A DNA stretch of 64,000 nucleotides from Methylotenera sp. (GCF_029946165.1 NZ_JAQSDZ010000026.1:52808-116807), one strand, 5' to 3'; shown: positions 43,835 through 54,172, counted from the stretch's first letter. A program made the numbers and translations. Notes: a model not told the origin generated them from the sequence alone.

Positions 43835-44434
43835 ATGCTCAAAGCACTGTCAACGCGTTTATTGCAACATCTAATCTCACAAAATAGTTGGGCGAGTAAA
43901 TTGCTACAGCCATTTGCAGGAAAATCGATACAAATTAATGTGAGCTTTATCTCGGCTAGTTTAGTGATTTTGGAAAATGGCAACTTAGCCATCGCAGGTG
44001 AAACTAACATTCCAGATGCTACCGTTACCATTGCTCCGAGTCTACTTTTACGATTACTTGCTAAAGATGAGGCCGCTAACAGGCAAATTAGCATTGAAGG
44101 TGATACGCAACTAGTCGCAGAGTTAGCCAAAGTGTTCTCGAATATGCGCTGGGATTATGAGGATGATTTAAGCAATTTGATAGGCGATATTCCTGCTAAT
44201 AAAATCGGTACATTTGCGCGCGATGCGGCAAATTCAGTGAAAGAAACCAGCGTTAATCTAGCAGAGATGTTGAGTGAGTATTGGCAAGAAGAAATGCCCC
44301 TCATCGCTAAAAAACGCCACGTAGAGCAGTTCAATGCAGATGTTGATACGCTAGGTGCAGACGCCGCACGTTTTGAAAAGAAACTAGCCAAGCTTACTCA
44401 GAGCATCAAGCCAGACTTAGATAACAGTCTATAA
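43835..44434 (+). CDS. ubiJ: UbiJ, SCP2-domain ubiquinone biosynthesis accessory factor
   Basis: UbiJ is an accessory protein of the cytosolic ubiquinone-synthesis complex with an SCP2 lipid-binding domain (about residues 20-115: FISASLVILENGNLAIAGE, then IEGDTQLVAELAKVF). A coiled-coil C terminus follows. Length 199 residues matches the family. It lies 1 bp after ubiE and before ubiB, the usual order. Confidence 0.9.
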   Translation: MLKALSTRLLQHLISQNSWASKLLQPFAGKSIQINVSFISASLVILENGNLAIAGETNIPDATVTIAPSLLLRLLAKDEAANRQISIEGDTQLVAELAKVFSNMRWDYEDDLSNLIGDIPANKIGTFARDAANSVKETSVNLAEMLSEYWQEEMPLIAKKRHVEQFNADVDTLGADAARFEKKLAKLTQSIKPDLDNSL

Positions 44435-44493
44435 CAACGGTCTCAGAAAATTAAACAAAAACAGCAATGCTGTAGATAACAACGACTAAATAT

Positions 44494-46038
44494 ATGCGCA
44501 TTTTTCGGCTTTTTTATATCATTTATATTGCACTACGGTTTGGATTAGATGAATTCATCTTAAGCCACACCACATTAAAACCACTACAAAGCATTATCAA
44601 TGTTTTACTGTTTTGGCGTGACAAAAGCAAACCTCGGGGCGAACGGCTTAGGTTAGCACTTGAGGCATTAGGTCCGATTTTTGTTAAATTCGGTCAAATG
44701 TTATCAACTCGACGTGACTTAATTCCGCTCGATATTGCTGATGAACTTGCTAAACTACAAGACCAAGTACCACCTGTCGCTTTTACTGAAATTGAGGCAG
44801 TCGTAAATGAAGCATTCAACCTACCACTTAATCAAGTGTTCTCAAGTTTTGAAGAAACAGCCATTGCCAGCGCGTCAGTTGCACAAGTACATTTTGCTCA
44901 TTTAATAGACGGCACGCCTGTTGCAGTTAAGATATTGCGCCCAGGCATTGCAAAAGTGATTAATCACGATTTAGAACTTTTAGATACTGCTGCATGGTTA
45001 CTACAAGGTATATCTGCCGAAGTTAAACGCTTGAAACCGCGGGAAGTTGTCGCAGAATTTGCCGAGCATACGCATAGCGAATTAGACTTAACGCTAGAAG
45101 CTGCCAACTGCACACGACTTGCCAGCAACTTTCCTGATAAACGCTTGTTAGTTCCTCATATATATTGGGACTGGTGCCGCCAGCAGGTGATGGTGATGCA
45201 GCGCATGGTAGGTACACCGATTAGCAAAGTCCACGTGTTACGAGCTAAAGGCATAGACATTCCGAAACTTGCACATGAGGGCGTGGAAATATTCTTCACA
45301 CAAGTATTTCGGGATGGCTTCTTTCATGCTGACATGCACCCTGGCAATATTCAAGTAGCTGACGACGGCCGTTATATTGCGCTTGATTTCGGCATTATGG
45401 GCACGTTAACCGATAATGATAAATACTACTTGGCACGTAATTTCTTAGCTTTTTTCAATGGTGATTATCACGACGTAGCCGTAGCGCATATAGAATCTGG
45501 CTGGGTACCAAAAGACACGAATGTTGAAGCGCTTGAAACTGCCGTACGTGCCATATGTGAGCCTATATTCGATAAGCCACTTAAAGATATTTCATTTGGA
45601 CGCACGCTATTAAGCCTATTTCAAATGTCACGTAAATTCGGCGTAATTATTCAACCGCAATTAGTGATGCTGCAAAAAACCTTGCTGAATATTGAGGGTT
45701 TAGGCCGTGATTTAGATCCAGATATCGACTTATGGCAAAGTGCTAAACCATTTCTAAAACGTTGGATGAGCGAACAAATAGGCTGGCGTAGCATTGTAAA
45801 GGTAATGAAAAAAGAGCTACCTTATGTTGCCAAGAACTTGCCGCAGATGCCGCGTTTAGTACATCAATTTCTAACACAACAAACGCGAGCCGAACAAAAT
45901 GAACCTATACGGCAAGCTATTGATGCCTTAATCAAAACCCAAGAAAATCAGGCTCGCTGGCAAAAACGATTAACTTTAGTCGTTGGAGTGTTGGTGTTGT
46001 TACAAGTAGTGGGACTGTTGATGCTAAGGTATTTATAG
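44494..46038 (+). CDS. ubiB: UbiB, ABC1/ADCK-type atypical kinase for ubiquinone synthesis
   Basis: UbiB is a membrane-bound ABC1/ADCK protein-kinase-like ATPase needed for ubiquinone synthesis. The 514-residue protein has the KxGQ motif (FVKFGQMLSTRRDLIP), the alanine-rich loop ASASVAQVHFA, the lysine of VAVKILRPG, and YIALDFGIMG. A C-terminal membrane helix (LVVGVLVLLQVVGLLMLRYL) anchors it. It ends the ubiEJB operon. Confidence 0.96.
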   Translation: MRIFRLFYIIYIALRFGLDEFILSHTTLKPLQSIINVLLFWRDKSKPRGERLRLALEALGPIFVKFGQMLSTRRDLIPLDIADELAKLQDQVPPVAFTEIEAVVNEAFNLPLNQVFSSFEETAIASASVAQVHFAHLIDGTPVAVKILRPGIAKVINHDLELLDTAAWLLQGISAEVKRLKPREVVAEFAEHTHSELDLTLEAANCTRLASNFPDKRLLVPHIYWDWCRQQVMVMQRMVGTPISKVHVLRAKGIDIPKLAHEGVEIFFTQVFRDGFFHADMHPGNIQVADDGRYIALDFGIMGTLTDNDKYYLARNFLAFFNGDYHDVAVAHIESGWVPKDTNVEALETAVRAICEPIFDKPLKDISFGRTLLSLFQMSRKFGVIIQPQLVMLQKTLLNIEGLGRDLDPDIDLWQSAKPFLKRWMSEQIGWRSIVKVMKKELPYVAKNLPQMPRLVHQFLTQQTRAEQNEPIRQAIDALIKTQENQARWQKRLTLVVGVLVLLQVVGLLMLRYL

Positions 46039-46081
46039 TTAGCGCTTAGTCTTAAATATTTCACAGATTTCGAATCAAACG

Positions 46082-46900
46082 TTATGATCGCTTCTGGCAT
46101 TTTTCACAATAAAACGTAGAGCGCTGACCTAAGCGTATACATTTAATTGGCTTTTCGCAGACCTTGCATGGCTCATTCGTGCGGCCGTAAACAAAGTACT
46201 CTTGCTGGAAATAGCCAATATTGCCATCGACACCAAAAAAATCTCGTAGACTACTGCCACCTGCCGACAAGGCATCATTCAAGGTGCTTTTAATCTCTGC
46301 TACCAATTTTCCACATTGCTTTAAATTAAGCTTATTAGCACACGTTTCAGGATGTATGCGTGCTCTAAAAAGTGATTCAGAAGCATATATATTGCCAACC
46401 CCAACCACCACATGACCATCCATAATCGCATTTTTAATGGCGAGCGTTTTATTGCTTAACGCGGTATGTAGATACTTTGCGTTAAAGCCCTCATCTAGCG
46501 GTTCAGGACCTAGGCTATTTAGCAAAACATGGTTATTCTCTTTGTTATCTAACCACAATACTGCGCCAAAACGGCGGGGATCACGTAGCCGCAACACATG
46601 ACCATCAGTAAATTCTATATCGAAATGGTCATGTTTCTCTGGCGGGTAATTTGTATCAAGCAATTGAACACGGCCAGACATGCCAAGGTGTAACAACAAA
46701 GTGCCAGTGTCAAACTCACACAAAATATATTTCGCGCGGCGAGTCAGCCCAAGTAAGGTTTGATTCGGTAGTGTTTGAAGCAAAGATGCAGGAATAGGCC
46801 AACGCAGCGTGGGATGGCGAATAGTAACGGATTTAACCACCTTGCCGACAAGAGGCAAAAGCCCACGGCGGGTGGTTTCTACCTCTGGGAGTTCTGGCAT
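46082..46900 (-). CDS. mutM: MutM, formamidopyrimidine-DNA glycosylase
   Basis: MutM removes 8-oxoguanine and related lesions and nicks the abasic site. The 272-residue protein starts PELPEVETTRRGL (P1 and E2 catalytic after Met removal), contains HLGMSGRVQLL and the helix-two-turn-helix VVGVGNIYASESLF, and ends in a zinc finger with four cysteines (CKVCEKPIKC region and YCEKCQKR). It is downstream of the Gld-type genes on the minus strand, separated by about 100 bp. Confidence 0.96.
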   Translation of the reverse strand: MPELPEVETTRRGLLPLVGKVVKSVTIRHPTLRWPIPASLLQTLPNQTLLGLTRRAKYILCEFDTGTLLLHLGMSGRVQLLDTNYPPEKHDHFDIEFTDGHVLRLRDPRRFGAVLWLDNKENNHVLLNSLGPEPLDEGFNAKYLHTALSNKTLAIKNAIMDGHVVVGVGNIYASESLFRARIHPETCANKLNLKQCGKLVAEIKSTLNDALSAGGSSLRDFFGVDGNIGYFQQEYFVYGRTNEPCKVCEKPIKCIRLGQRSTFYCEKCQKRS

Positions 46901-47000
46901 AAAGCTCTATTCCATTTCTTTATCAATAGTGTCTAGGCGACAGGCTGAAGGCATGTACGACAAGATGAAGGCATCAACGAAATGCATTGATAGAGAAAGG

Positions 47001-47912
47001 CTAGTTACTTGGGATGTTAATGGGTGGATTTAACATCGTGAAGCCAGCGTCTGAGGGGAAGTTATAAATCAAACCTTCATCAGGACGGGCTAGCAACAAA
47101 TCAGGTGATTCTTGAATTTTATCAAAACGTACTTTGCTACCATCAGCTAACTTAATTAACACATATGGGTAGGTAATTTTACGATCTGGAGTATACATCT
47201 CTACCGATTTAGCAGGATTATGTAACCATGAAAATTCTAACCATTCATTCATCTCATCCTGCTGTGGTTTTGCTGCGGCAATTGAAACTTTCCATTTCCC
47301 CTCAGTTAAATCGACGTTCAATCTAGTATCTGTCCATTGCTCTAGGTGGCTAAAGTCAAAACCCGCTATTTTTTCTGTTGGCTTTAATGGTGATTTATCA
47401 ATTAACTCAATAATCTGAGTAGATGCAACTTCAGCGTAATGGTTAGACAGCAAATAAACCGCATTCCTATGAGCAACGTACTGCTCATCCGTCACGGGAT
47501 TATGTGTTCCAAATGTGAACTCTTCTATATTATTTTTATCTTGGCTGTTTTTATCTCTAATGAGTTTAAGTTTAAGTTGTGGGTTATTTAGGCCGAACTT
47601 ATCTAAATCAGGATCGGTAATTCTATCTTTTGATTGCGCTGCGATAATAGACAAAATGCGTTGCACTGACGCTTGGTCAGCGCGCATGTTAATCGGCGCA
47701 CTTAAACGCCAAAAACCATTCACCTTATCTAGTTTCACTGCAGCTTTAGCAGGAAATTCCACGCTAATTGCATTGAATTCCGCAAGCTTATATGAGGAAA
47801 TATCAAAACTGGCTTCTTGTTCAGTACTTGGTTTTGGGCGCAAATATAAAAATGCGATCAAACTTGCTACTACACCCAACATCACCAAATTAAGTAACCA
47901 GCGTTTTTTCAT
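47001..47912 (-). CDS. DUF4340 membrane-anchored protein of a Gld-type ABC system
   Basis: A 303-residue protein with an N-terminal membrane anchor (LLNLVMLGVVASLIAFLYL) and a periplasmic DUF4340 region (FWRLSAPINMRADQASVQRI). DUF4340 genes usually follow GldG-like genes in clusters of this kind, as here. The precise function of the complex outside gliding bacteria is not known. Confidence 0.8.
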   Translation of the reverse strand: MKKRWLLNLVMLGVVASLIAFLYLRPKPSTEQEASFDISSYKLAEFNAISVEFPAKAAVKLDKVNGFWRLSAPINMRADQASVQRILSIIAAQSKDRITDPDLDKFGLNNPQLKLKLIRDKNSQDKNNIEEFTFGTHNPVTDEQYVAHRNAVYLLSNHYAEVASTQIIELIDKSPLKPTEKIAGFDFSHLEQWTDTRLNVDLTEGKWKVSIAAAKPQQDEMNEWLEFSWLHNPAKSVEMYTPDRKITYPYVLIKLADGSKVRFDKIQESPDLLLARPDEGLIYNFPSDAGFTMLNPPINIPSN

Positions 47913-47985
47913 GTATGCCTTAATCTATAACAATTTGAACTTAAAACTAACTTAATTAAAATAATCGAAATTAAATAATTCTGGC

Positions 47986-49371
47986 TTAAGCTTTTCTACG
48001 TTTCCACCAGAAATAAAAGCCCGCAATCATCACGCCAAATGGAATGAAATATTGAAAGCCGTGGAATACAGTCCATGCCACTATGCGGCCTGTGTCAGTG
48101 TCAGGAATATTCACGTTAATATCTTTAAGTGGCATAGGTTGTATAGTAATCAGCTTATCGTCACCTGCAAGCCAATTCACCATGTTAACGCCCAAGTCTA
48201 AGTTTCCGCCATTGGTAATAAAGGTGTTGGACAAAAAGTTACCATTACCCATAACCACTACACGCTGACCTTTTTTGCCATAAGTACGCTCTAAAGCGAC
48301 ACCGATGTTAATTGGACCTCGTTTGTCTTTTTTCTCATTAAAGGTAGGTTTAGCGTCTTTAGCTAACTTTTCTGATGCTAACCAGCCATTTGGCGCAACC
48401 TCTACTAAGTTACTAACTTTCCAGCCATTTTCATCTGTACCTTTCGCAGTAACTTCATGCGCTTCTGGGAATAAAGTACGCAACATAAAATTAGTGGTAA
48501 TTGCATGCTCACCATATAAACTCGCGAATGCAACACGAGCATCCGCGCCGTATTGCGCCGAGGCCATATCCAACGCGATACCTGGCGAAACATTCAAACC
48601 TAGGTATTCTGCTACTTCCTTCATACCGCGATAATTATCGTCATCAAGCAACCAAAGTAAGTTACCGCCAGCCTCAAGATAAGCTTTGATTTTCTTGGCT
48701 TCAACTTCGCTAACATCCACTTGCGGACTAGCAATTACCAGCATCGCACCGTTACTTGGAACGTTTTGCGCAATGGTTAAATCTGGATTGGCAAATTTAA
48801 AGCCTTTTTTCTCTAATTGTTTACCAAACTCGCCTAGATCGAAATTCTTTACACCAATTAAATTGCGCTCGCCGTGACCATCCAAATACATGACAGCTTG
48901 CTGATTAGTGCGAGATAAACGTACCAGTAAATTGGTCATTTCTTGTTCAGCGATTGGCGGAATGATGTGTTCAATACGCTTGTTGTATTCCACAATCACT
49001 TCACCATCTTCTTTAACGCCTGCATCTTGCGCCAGTTTTGGCTCTATTGAAGGGTTTACAAAAGTGAGGTTAACGTTCTTTTTTTCACGTTGATAACGCG
49101 CAACAAAGTCAATCATACCTTTACGGAAATTGTCGCCACCTGAAGCATCATCTTTAGTGGCAAACACCGTAATGTTAATAGGTGCGCTCATCTGTTTGAG
49201 CACGTTAACACTACCTTGCGTCAGAATATTACGGTTTGCCTGTGTAATGTCTTTTGCAACTCGATACTGGCTCGCTAAATAGCCAAGCAATATCACCAGC
49301 AATAAAAACAGTACGACAAAAAAGCCATTTTGCACTAACAGTTGAAAACGTAATTTACGATTGATATTCAT
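47986..49371 (-). CDS. GldG-like auxiliary component of an ABC-2 transporter
   Basis: This 461-residue protein has an N-terminal membrane helix (GFFVVLFLLLVILLGYLAS), a large extracytoplasmic ABC_transp_aux domain (INITVFATKDDASGGDNF, then VMYLDGHGERNLIG and LVIASPQVDVSEVEAKKIKA) and a C-terminal helix ending in KRRKA. It lies between the ABC permease and DUF4340 genes. GldG partners GldA and GldF in Bacteroidetes; in proteobacteria the substrate is unknown. Confidence 0.85.
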   Translation of the reverse strand: MNINRKLRFQLLVQNGFFVVLFLLLVILLGYLASQYRVAKDITQANRNILTQGSVNVLKQMSAPINITVFATKDDASGGDNFRKGMIDFVARYQREKKNVNLTFVNPSIEPKLAQDAGVKEDGEVIVEYNKRIEHIIPPIAEQEMTNLLVRLSRTNQQAVMYLDGHGERNLIGVKNFDLGEFGKQLEKKGFKFANPDLTIAQNVPSNGAMLVIASPQVDVSEVEAKKIKAYLEAGGNLLWLLDDDNYRGMKEVAEYLGLNVSPGIALDMASAQYGADARVAFASLYGEHAITTNFMLRTLFPEAHEVTAKGTDENGWKVSNLVEVAPNGWLASEKLAKDAKPTFNEKKDKRGPINIGVALERTYGKKGQRVVVMGNGNFLSNTFITNGGNLDLGVNMVNWLAGDDKLITIQPMPLKDINVNIPDTDTGRIVAWTVFHGFQYFIPFGVMIAGFYFWWKRRKA

Positions 49372-49443
49372 TTTACAAGACCTAATATTTCAAATATTTA
49401 AAGGTTTTTAATCATTTAAGTTTCTAAGCTAGGCAAAGTGCGA

Positions 49444-49495
49444 ACAAAAAATTATGACGCCGCATATGTTGTATATGTAAGGAGTAATTTTTTGT
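49444..49495. repeat. Inverted repeat between permease and GldG-like genes
   Basis: ACAAAAAATTA (49444-49454) and TAATTTTTTGT (49485-49495) form an 11-bp perfect inverted repeat around a 30-base centre that itself contains CATATG and TATATG. It may be a mobile or interspersed repeat or an attenuating hairpin within the operon. No second copy was noticed in the window. Confidence 0.6.
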
Positions 49496-49532
49496 GAAGA
49501 ACGCAGCATAGCAACGAAAATTCAATGATTAG

Positions 49533-50279
49533 TTAGCCGCGCAAGCGGTCGGCATCTAAACGACGCACAGTTAAAGTTAAAAATGTGATGATAAATAACA
49601 AAAAATAGGCAATATCGCCCGTATCAATTAAACCACCTGAGAATGATTGAAAGTGACGTGTAAGCGACAAGCTAGCTAACATATTGCTTGGATCACCCGC
49701 AAAAAAGCGATCTAAAAACATTAGTGCAAACAAGGCGATAAACGTCAAAATAGCCGCAATCACTGGCTGCTGCGTCATGCTTGAGAAATATAAACCTAAT
49801 GCAGAGAAGCTTGCAATCATCAATAACAAACCTATTGAGTTGGCAATGATGAAGCCAAAATCGATGTCTGCCCAAATGTTAAGCGTTGATAACATCAGCC
49901 CGATAAATACCACCAAGATACTTAAAAATGCCACTAAGCCAATAAACTTACCCATAACTATTTCGGTAAGTGAAATTGGCGCACTGAATAAGAATGGTAA
50001 AGTTTGGTTACGGCGCTCTTCAGAAATCAATCGCATAGACAATAAGGGCACGGCAAACAACACCATGAATGACGCAAAGCCATACACCATTTGCCCAACG
50101 AACTGCGTGACACCGGTTCGCTCTGCCGGGCGCATTGCACCCGACATGACGGCGAAATAATCATTCACGCCATTTAAGTAGTAGGTACCGAATGAAAACA
50201 TCAGTAGAGATAAAATCACCCAGCCCATAGGCGAGGCAAACATACTTTTAAGTTCTTTTCTTGCTACATTGATAATCAT
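49533..50279 (-). CDS. ABC-2 type permease (GldF-like)
   Basis: The 248-residue protein has six predicted membrane helices and the ABC-2 family start (INVARKELKSMFASPMGWVI). The conserved RNQTLPFLFSAPISLTEIVMGK segment is the cytoplasmic coupling helix region. It begins 15 bp after the ATPase gene and forms the membrane part of a Gld-type system. Confidence 0.88.
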   Translation of the reverse strand: MIINVARKELKSMFASPMGWVILSLLMFSFGTYYLNGVNDYFAVMSGAMRPAERTGVTQFVGQMVYGFASFMVLFAVPLLSMRLISEERRNQTLPFLFSAPISLTEIVMGKFIGLVAFLSILVVFIGLMLSTLNIWADIDFGFIIANSIGLLLMIASFSALGLYFSSMTQQPVIAAILTFIALFALMFLDRFFAGDPSNMLASLSLTRHFQSFSGGLIDTGDIAYFLLFIITFLTLTVRRLDADRLRG

Positions 50280-50294
50280 GATGAGACCTTAAGT

Positions 50295-51245
50295 TTACGC
50301 GGCAGCCTGTTCAACAACAGGCTGATCTTGATAGGTAAGTTGCACAAATACATCTTCCAAACTGGTTTGATCCGGCGCAATTTGATACAAGCCCCAACCA
50401 TTTTGAACCGCTGTTTGTACGATAGATTCAGCTGGCGCGGCATCTTCAGCAAAACGAACTCGCATTAAACCCGCAGAAACGTTTTCAGCTTCAATGATGC
50501 CAGCGATTTTTAACATTTCTTCTGTAGATGGCGCGTTGTGCATGCCGATTAATAATTTATTGCCGATACGGTGTTTTTTAAGCACGTCAATCGCGCCATT
50601 AAAGACCAACTTACCCTTATCGATAATTTGCACATGGTCACAGACCATTTCAACTTCAGGCAAAATATGGGTTGAGATAATGACACTGCGCTCGGCGCCT
50701 ACTTCACGAATCAAGGCACGAATATCGCGAATTTGAATTGGGTCTAATCCCACGGTTGGTTCATCTAGAATCACAACCATCGGATTATGAATAATAGCCT
50801 GAGCAATACCAACGCGCTGTTGATAACCGTTTGATAAGTTTTCAATCAAACGCTTGCTCATATGACCTAATCCGCAGCGGTCTTTTGCCACTTCCACCGC
50901 TTTTTTGATGCTGCCAGCGCTTACTCTATGCAATCTAGCGGCGATGGTTAAATACTCATCTACAGTCAACTCTTTATATAGAGGGCGCATTTCAGGCAAG
51001 TATCCAATGAGCGCTTTAGCTTCTTTTGGGCTCTCCATCATATCAATACCGCAAATTTTGACAGAGCCATTACTTGGCGCAAGATTTCCTGTCAGCATCT
51101 TCATGGTGGTTGATTTACCTGCACCGTTTGGACCTAAAAAGCCTAAAACTTGACCTTTGCTTAAAGTAAAACTCACATTACTAACAGCTTCTCTGCCACC
51201 GTATAGCCGTGTGAGCTCGTTTGCCTCTACTGTAAAATTATTCAT
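50295..51245 (-). CDS. ABC transporter ATPase (GldA-like)
   Basis: A 316-residue ABC ATPase: Walker A GPNGAGKSTTMKM, Q loop region, signature LSNGYQQRVGIAQAI, Walker B MVVILDEPTVGLDP and H loop ISTHILPEVE. The C-terminal 80 residues form the accessory domain seen in GldA/NodI-type ATPases. It is the first gene of the four-gene Gld-type operon. Confidence 0.92.
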   Translation of the reverse strand: MNNFTVEANELTRLYGGREAVSNVSFTLSKGQVLGFLGPNGAGKSTTMKMLTGNLAPSNGSVKICGIDMMESPKEAKALIGYLPEMRPLYKELTVDEYLTIAARLHRVSAGSIKKAVEVAKDRCGLGHMSKRLIENLSNGYQQRVGIAQAIIHNPMVVILDEPTVGLDPIQIRDIRALIREVGAERSVIISTHILPEVEMVCDHVQIIDKGKLVFNGAIDVLKKHRIGNKLLIGMHNAPSTEEMLKIAGIIEAENVSAGLMRVRFAEDAAPAESIVQTAVQNGWGLYQIAPDQTSLEDVFVQLTYQDQPVVEQAAA

Positions 51246-51589
51246 AGTTACTCTAATAGTTACTCTATTTGTTATTACAAAAATACAGGTTATTGTGACT
51301 AAAAATCAATCAGTTATCTTTATAAATCACAAGCCTGTCAGCGCTAAAAATCTATTCTTTAATTGAGAATTGCAATTCATTGAGAACAGCAATACAGTAA
51401 GTTCTATTGACATTCATTGCAGTCAATCCATAATTATGTAGGAACTTGCAGCACCTGTCACGGACTAAGAAATAGAACAGTACAATACCGTAGTAATGGC
51501 TTATTATCTTACTTATTAATTTGCCGCGACTATTAAACCTTATTTTTGAAGCTAATTCCCACTCATACTTAATAATTACAGAATAACTT
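51246..51589. other. Divergent intergenic region
   Basis: These 340 bases separate the ABC ATPase and the TPR lipoprotein gene, which are divergent. No gene or strong repeat is seen; promoters for both should lie here. Confidence 0.4.
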
Positions 51590-53338
51590 ATGCGCCCCAT
51601 GCCTCTTCTATCGAAAACTAAACTCCAATCGAACAGTAATTTGTTTAAGGTTAAAAATATAATAGGTACAAGTCTTATAGCAGGCGCCTTATTAATAAGC
51701 GGTTGTGCATCAGTCGCTCGGGGGCCAGGCAGCCAATCGGCACAATCCAATCCAGCCAATGCTGAAGCGGACTTTGTATTCAAATATCTAGTCGCTGAAA
51801 TTGCTGGGCAACGCGGTGATTTGGCTACTTCAAGTAAAGTTTTTTATGAACTGGCGATACTTTCCCAAGACGCTAGTCTAGCAGAGCGGGCAGCCAAAGT
51901 TGCAGCTTACGGCAATGTGCCAGGCATGACGGCTCCAAGTATAAAGTTGTGGTCTGAACTTGACCCAACTTCTACCGAAGCGCAACAAGCCATGACGGAG
52001 ATTCTGATTGCAACAGACCAATTAGAAGCAGCAAAACCACATTTGGCGAAACTTTTCGATAAAGAAGAAACCCGCCCCGGCGGTTTTTTATATCTAAACA
52101 ATATACTCAGCCGTAGCAAAGATAAAATGGGCGTTTTGAATTTAGTGCAATCGCTAGCTGCTCCTTATCCAGACTTAGCTGAAGCGCAATTCGCCATTGC
52201 ACAGGCTGCGTATGCGGCAAATCAAACTAAGGTAGGATTGCAAGCGCTAGAGAAAGCCGAAGCACTTAAACCAGGTTGGAACTTGGCAGCATTGTTAAAA
52301 GGACAAGTTTTATTCAATCAAGCACCGCAATCTGGCATAGATTATTACCAGTCATTCTTAGACCAATATCCCGATACAAATGAAGTTCGCGTCAACATGG
52401 CAAAAATCATGGTGAGCCAAAAGCAATATGACGCTGCTAAAAAGCAATTTCCAATCATCATACAATACGGTAAAGGTAGTCCAGAAGTCACAGCGGTTGT
52501 TGGATTAATCTCATTTCAAGCTGGCGACTTTAATGCTGCGGAAGCGTATTTTCAGCAGTCCTTAGCTCAAGAATTTAAAGAACCTGACCAACTATATATA
52601 TATTTGGCACAAGTCACTGAAAAACAAAATCGTGAAGCAGATGCAATCGCTTGGTTTAATAAAGTGCAACCTGGTCCCCGCTTTTTAGAAGCGCAAATTG
52701 GTTTAGCAAACTTAATTGCACGCACCCAATCTGTGGATAAAGCTATTGAAAAACTAGATGCGGTTGATGATTTAACTACCGAACAACAAATTATAGTGAT
52801 TCAAACGCAAGCTTCATTACTCGCAAAGGCGAAGCGTGATAAAGATGCATTTGATTTACTGGATAAAGCCGTTAAAAACTTACCCAATACTCCAGAATTG
52901 GTTTACGACTACGCCCTAGCGGCTGAGCGAGTTAACAAACTAGATATTATGGAAAGTGAGTTACGCAAAACTATAGCCTCAAAACCAGATTTTGCTGCAG
53001 CTTACAATGCACTGGGTTACTCATATGCTGATCGCAACATCAAGTTAGATGAAGCAGTGAGTCTCATAGAAAAAGCTTTATCAATTAGTCCAAATGACCA
53101 TTACATGCTCGACAGCCTCGGTTGGGCCTACTACAGAAAAGGTAAGTTAGATAAGGCAATTACTTACTTGGAACAAGCTTACCGAGTGAATCAAGACCCT
53201 GAAATAGCCGCGCATTTGGGTGAGGTTTTATGGAAAAAAGGTAAGCGTGATGAGGCAAAAAAGATATGGAATGATGCGTTGAGCAGAAATCCAAATAATG
53301 AAGTGTTAATGACTACAGCCAGTAAATTCAAATCTTAA
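51590..53338 (+). CDS. TPR-repeat lipoprotein
   Basis: The 582-residue protein has a signal with the lipobox ISGC (near residue 40) and a series of tetratricopeptide repeats, most clearly AAYNALGYSYADRNIKLDEA, DSLGWAYYRKGKLDKAITYL and AAHLGEVLWKKGKRDEAKKI near the C terminus. It is probably an outer-membrane-facing scaffold. Its place just before lolB and ispE is common in betaproteobacteria. The start ATG at 51590 has another ATG three codons later. Confidence 0.85.
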   Translation: MRPMPLLSKTKLQSNSNLFKVKNIIGTSLIAGALLISGCASVARGPGSQSAQSNPANAEADFVFKYLVAEIAGQRGDLATSSKVFYELAILSQDASLAERAAKVAAYGNVPGMTAPSIKLWSELDPTSTEAQQAMTEILIATDQLEAAKPHLAKLFDKEETRPGGFLYLNNILSRSKDKMGVLNLVQSLAAPYPDLAEAQFAIAQAAYAANQTKVGLQALEKAEALKPGWNLAALLKGQVLFNQAPQSGIDYYQSFLDQYPDTNEVRVNMAKIMVSQKQYDAAKKQFPIIIQYGKGSPEVTAVVGLISFQAGDFNAAEAYFQQSLAQEFKEPDQLYIYLAQVTEKQNREADAIAWFNKVQPGPRFLEAQIGLANLIARTQSVDKAIEKLDAVDDLTTEQQIIVIQTQASLLAKAKRDKDAFDLLDKAVKNLPNTPELVYDYALAAERVNKLDIMESELRKTIASKPDFAAAYNALGYSYADRNIKLDEAVSLIEKALSISPNDHYMLDSLGWAYYRKGKLDKAITYLEQAYRVNQDPEIAAHLGEVLWKKGKRDEAKKIWNDALSRNPNNEVLMTTASKFKS

Positions 53339-53374
53339 ATCTTTCACTCAAGATTTAAAAATTAAAATTTACAG

Positions 53375-53992
53375 ATGAAATTATTACGTTTATTTTTTAC
53401 GCTTAGCCTTATTGCTTTGGTAGCCAGTTGTACCACACTACCAAAGCCAAGCACTTCTGACGCTTCACAAGTACGCCAGCAGGCGCACTTGCAAGATATT
53501 GCTGGCATAGACCAATTCAGCATTAAAGGCCGCTTAGGTGTGCAAGCTGAAGGTAAAGGCTTTTCAGGCAGCTTAAGCTGGCAACATCGTAAATTGAACG
53601 ATGACATCGCGCTATATTCTCCGCTTGGGGGACAACTGGCCAGCATTAAAAAAACTGCTGAAAACGTTACTTTAGAAGATGCTAAAGGCAATAGTATTAC
53701 TGCCGCAGACACTGAAACACTTACTCAAAACACGCTCGGCTGGCAATTGCCGTTAGCGGGTCTTGCTGATTGGGCATTAGGTCGCCCGAGAAACAGCACT
53801 GTTCAAGCGAGCACATGGGATGAACAAGGGCATTTAAGCACCTTAAAGCAAGATGGCTGGGATATTCAATATGAGAATTATGTAGCGCAAAATGGTCATT
53901 TTTTACCAAGTAAAATCTTACTTAGAAACGAAAAAGTCTATTTAAAGTTATTAGTTGAAAACTGGACGTTATTTCCAGCCCCAGTTTTATAA
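53375..53992 (+). CDS. lolB: LolB, outer-membrane lipoprotein receptor
   Basis: LolB accepts lipoproteins from LolA and inserts them in the outer membrane. The 205-residue protein has its own lipobox (LVASC near residue 19) and family features FSIKGRLGVQAEGKGFSGSL, then the beta-strand ending LGWQLPLAGLADWALGRP. It lies 36 bp after the TPR gene and before the carbonic anhydrase fusion. Confidence 0.9.
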   Translation: MKLLRLFFTLSLIALVASCTTLPKPSTSDASQVRQQAHLQDIAGIDQFSIKGRLGVQAEGKGFSGSLSWQHRKLNDDIALYSPLGGQLASIKKTAENVTLEDAKGNSITAADTETLTQNTLGWQLPLAGLADWALGRPRNSTVQASTWDEQGHLSTLKQDGWDIQYENYVAQNGHFLPSKILLRNEKVYLKLLVENWTLFPAPVL

Positions 53993-54172
53993 ACTCACTT
54001 CAATCGATTAAAAGTAATAAACTCAAAGGCGTTTAGCCCTCCCCCACAATTTCAATTCAGAAAACTCCAATCCTAGGAATTAAGGTCGAAACCCAGCCGT
54101 ACTTCGGCATTAAAATTATGGCTAATTCAGCATAATTTAGGCTGAAATAAATTTGTTGAGGGTTGGAATGCA

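Noticed and set aside
51352..51783. A 143-residue minus-strand ORF overlapping the TPR gene start
   Set aside because: It is antisense to the signal peptide and first codons of a well-supported gene, has no ribosome binding site that I could see and no family resemblance.
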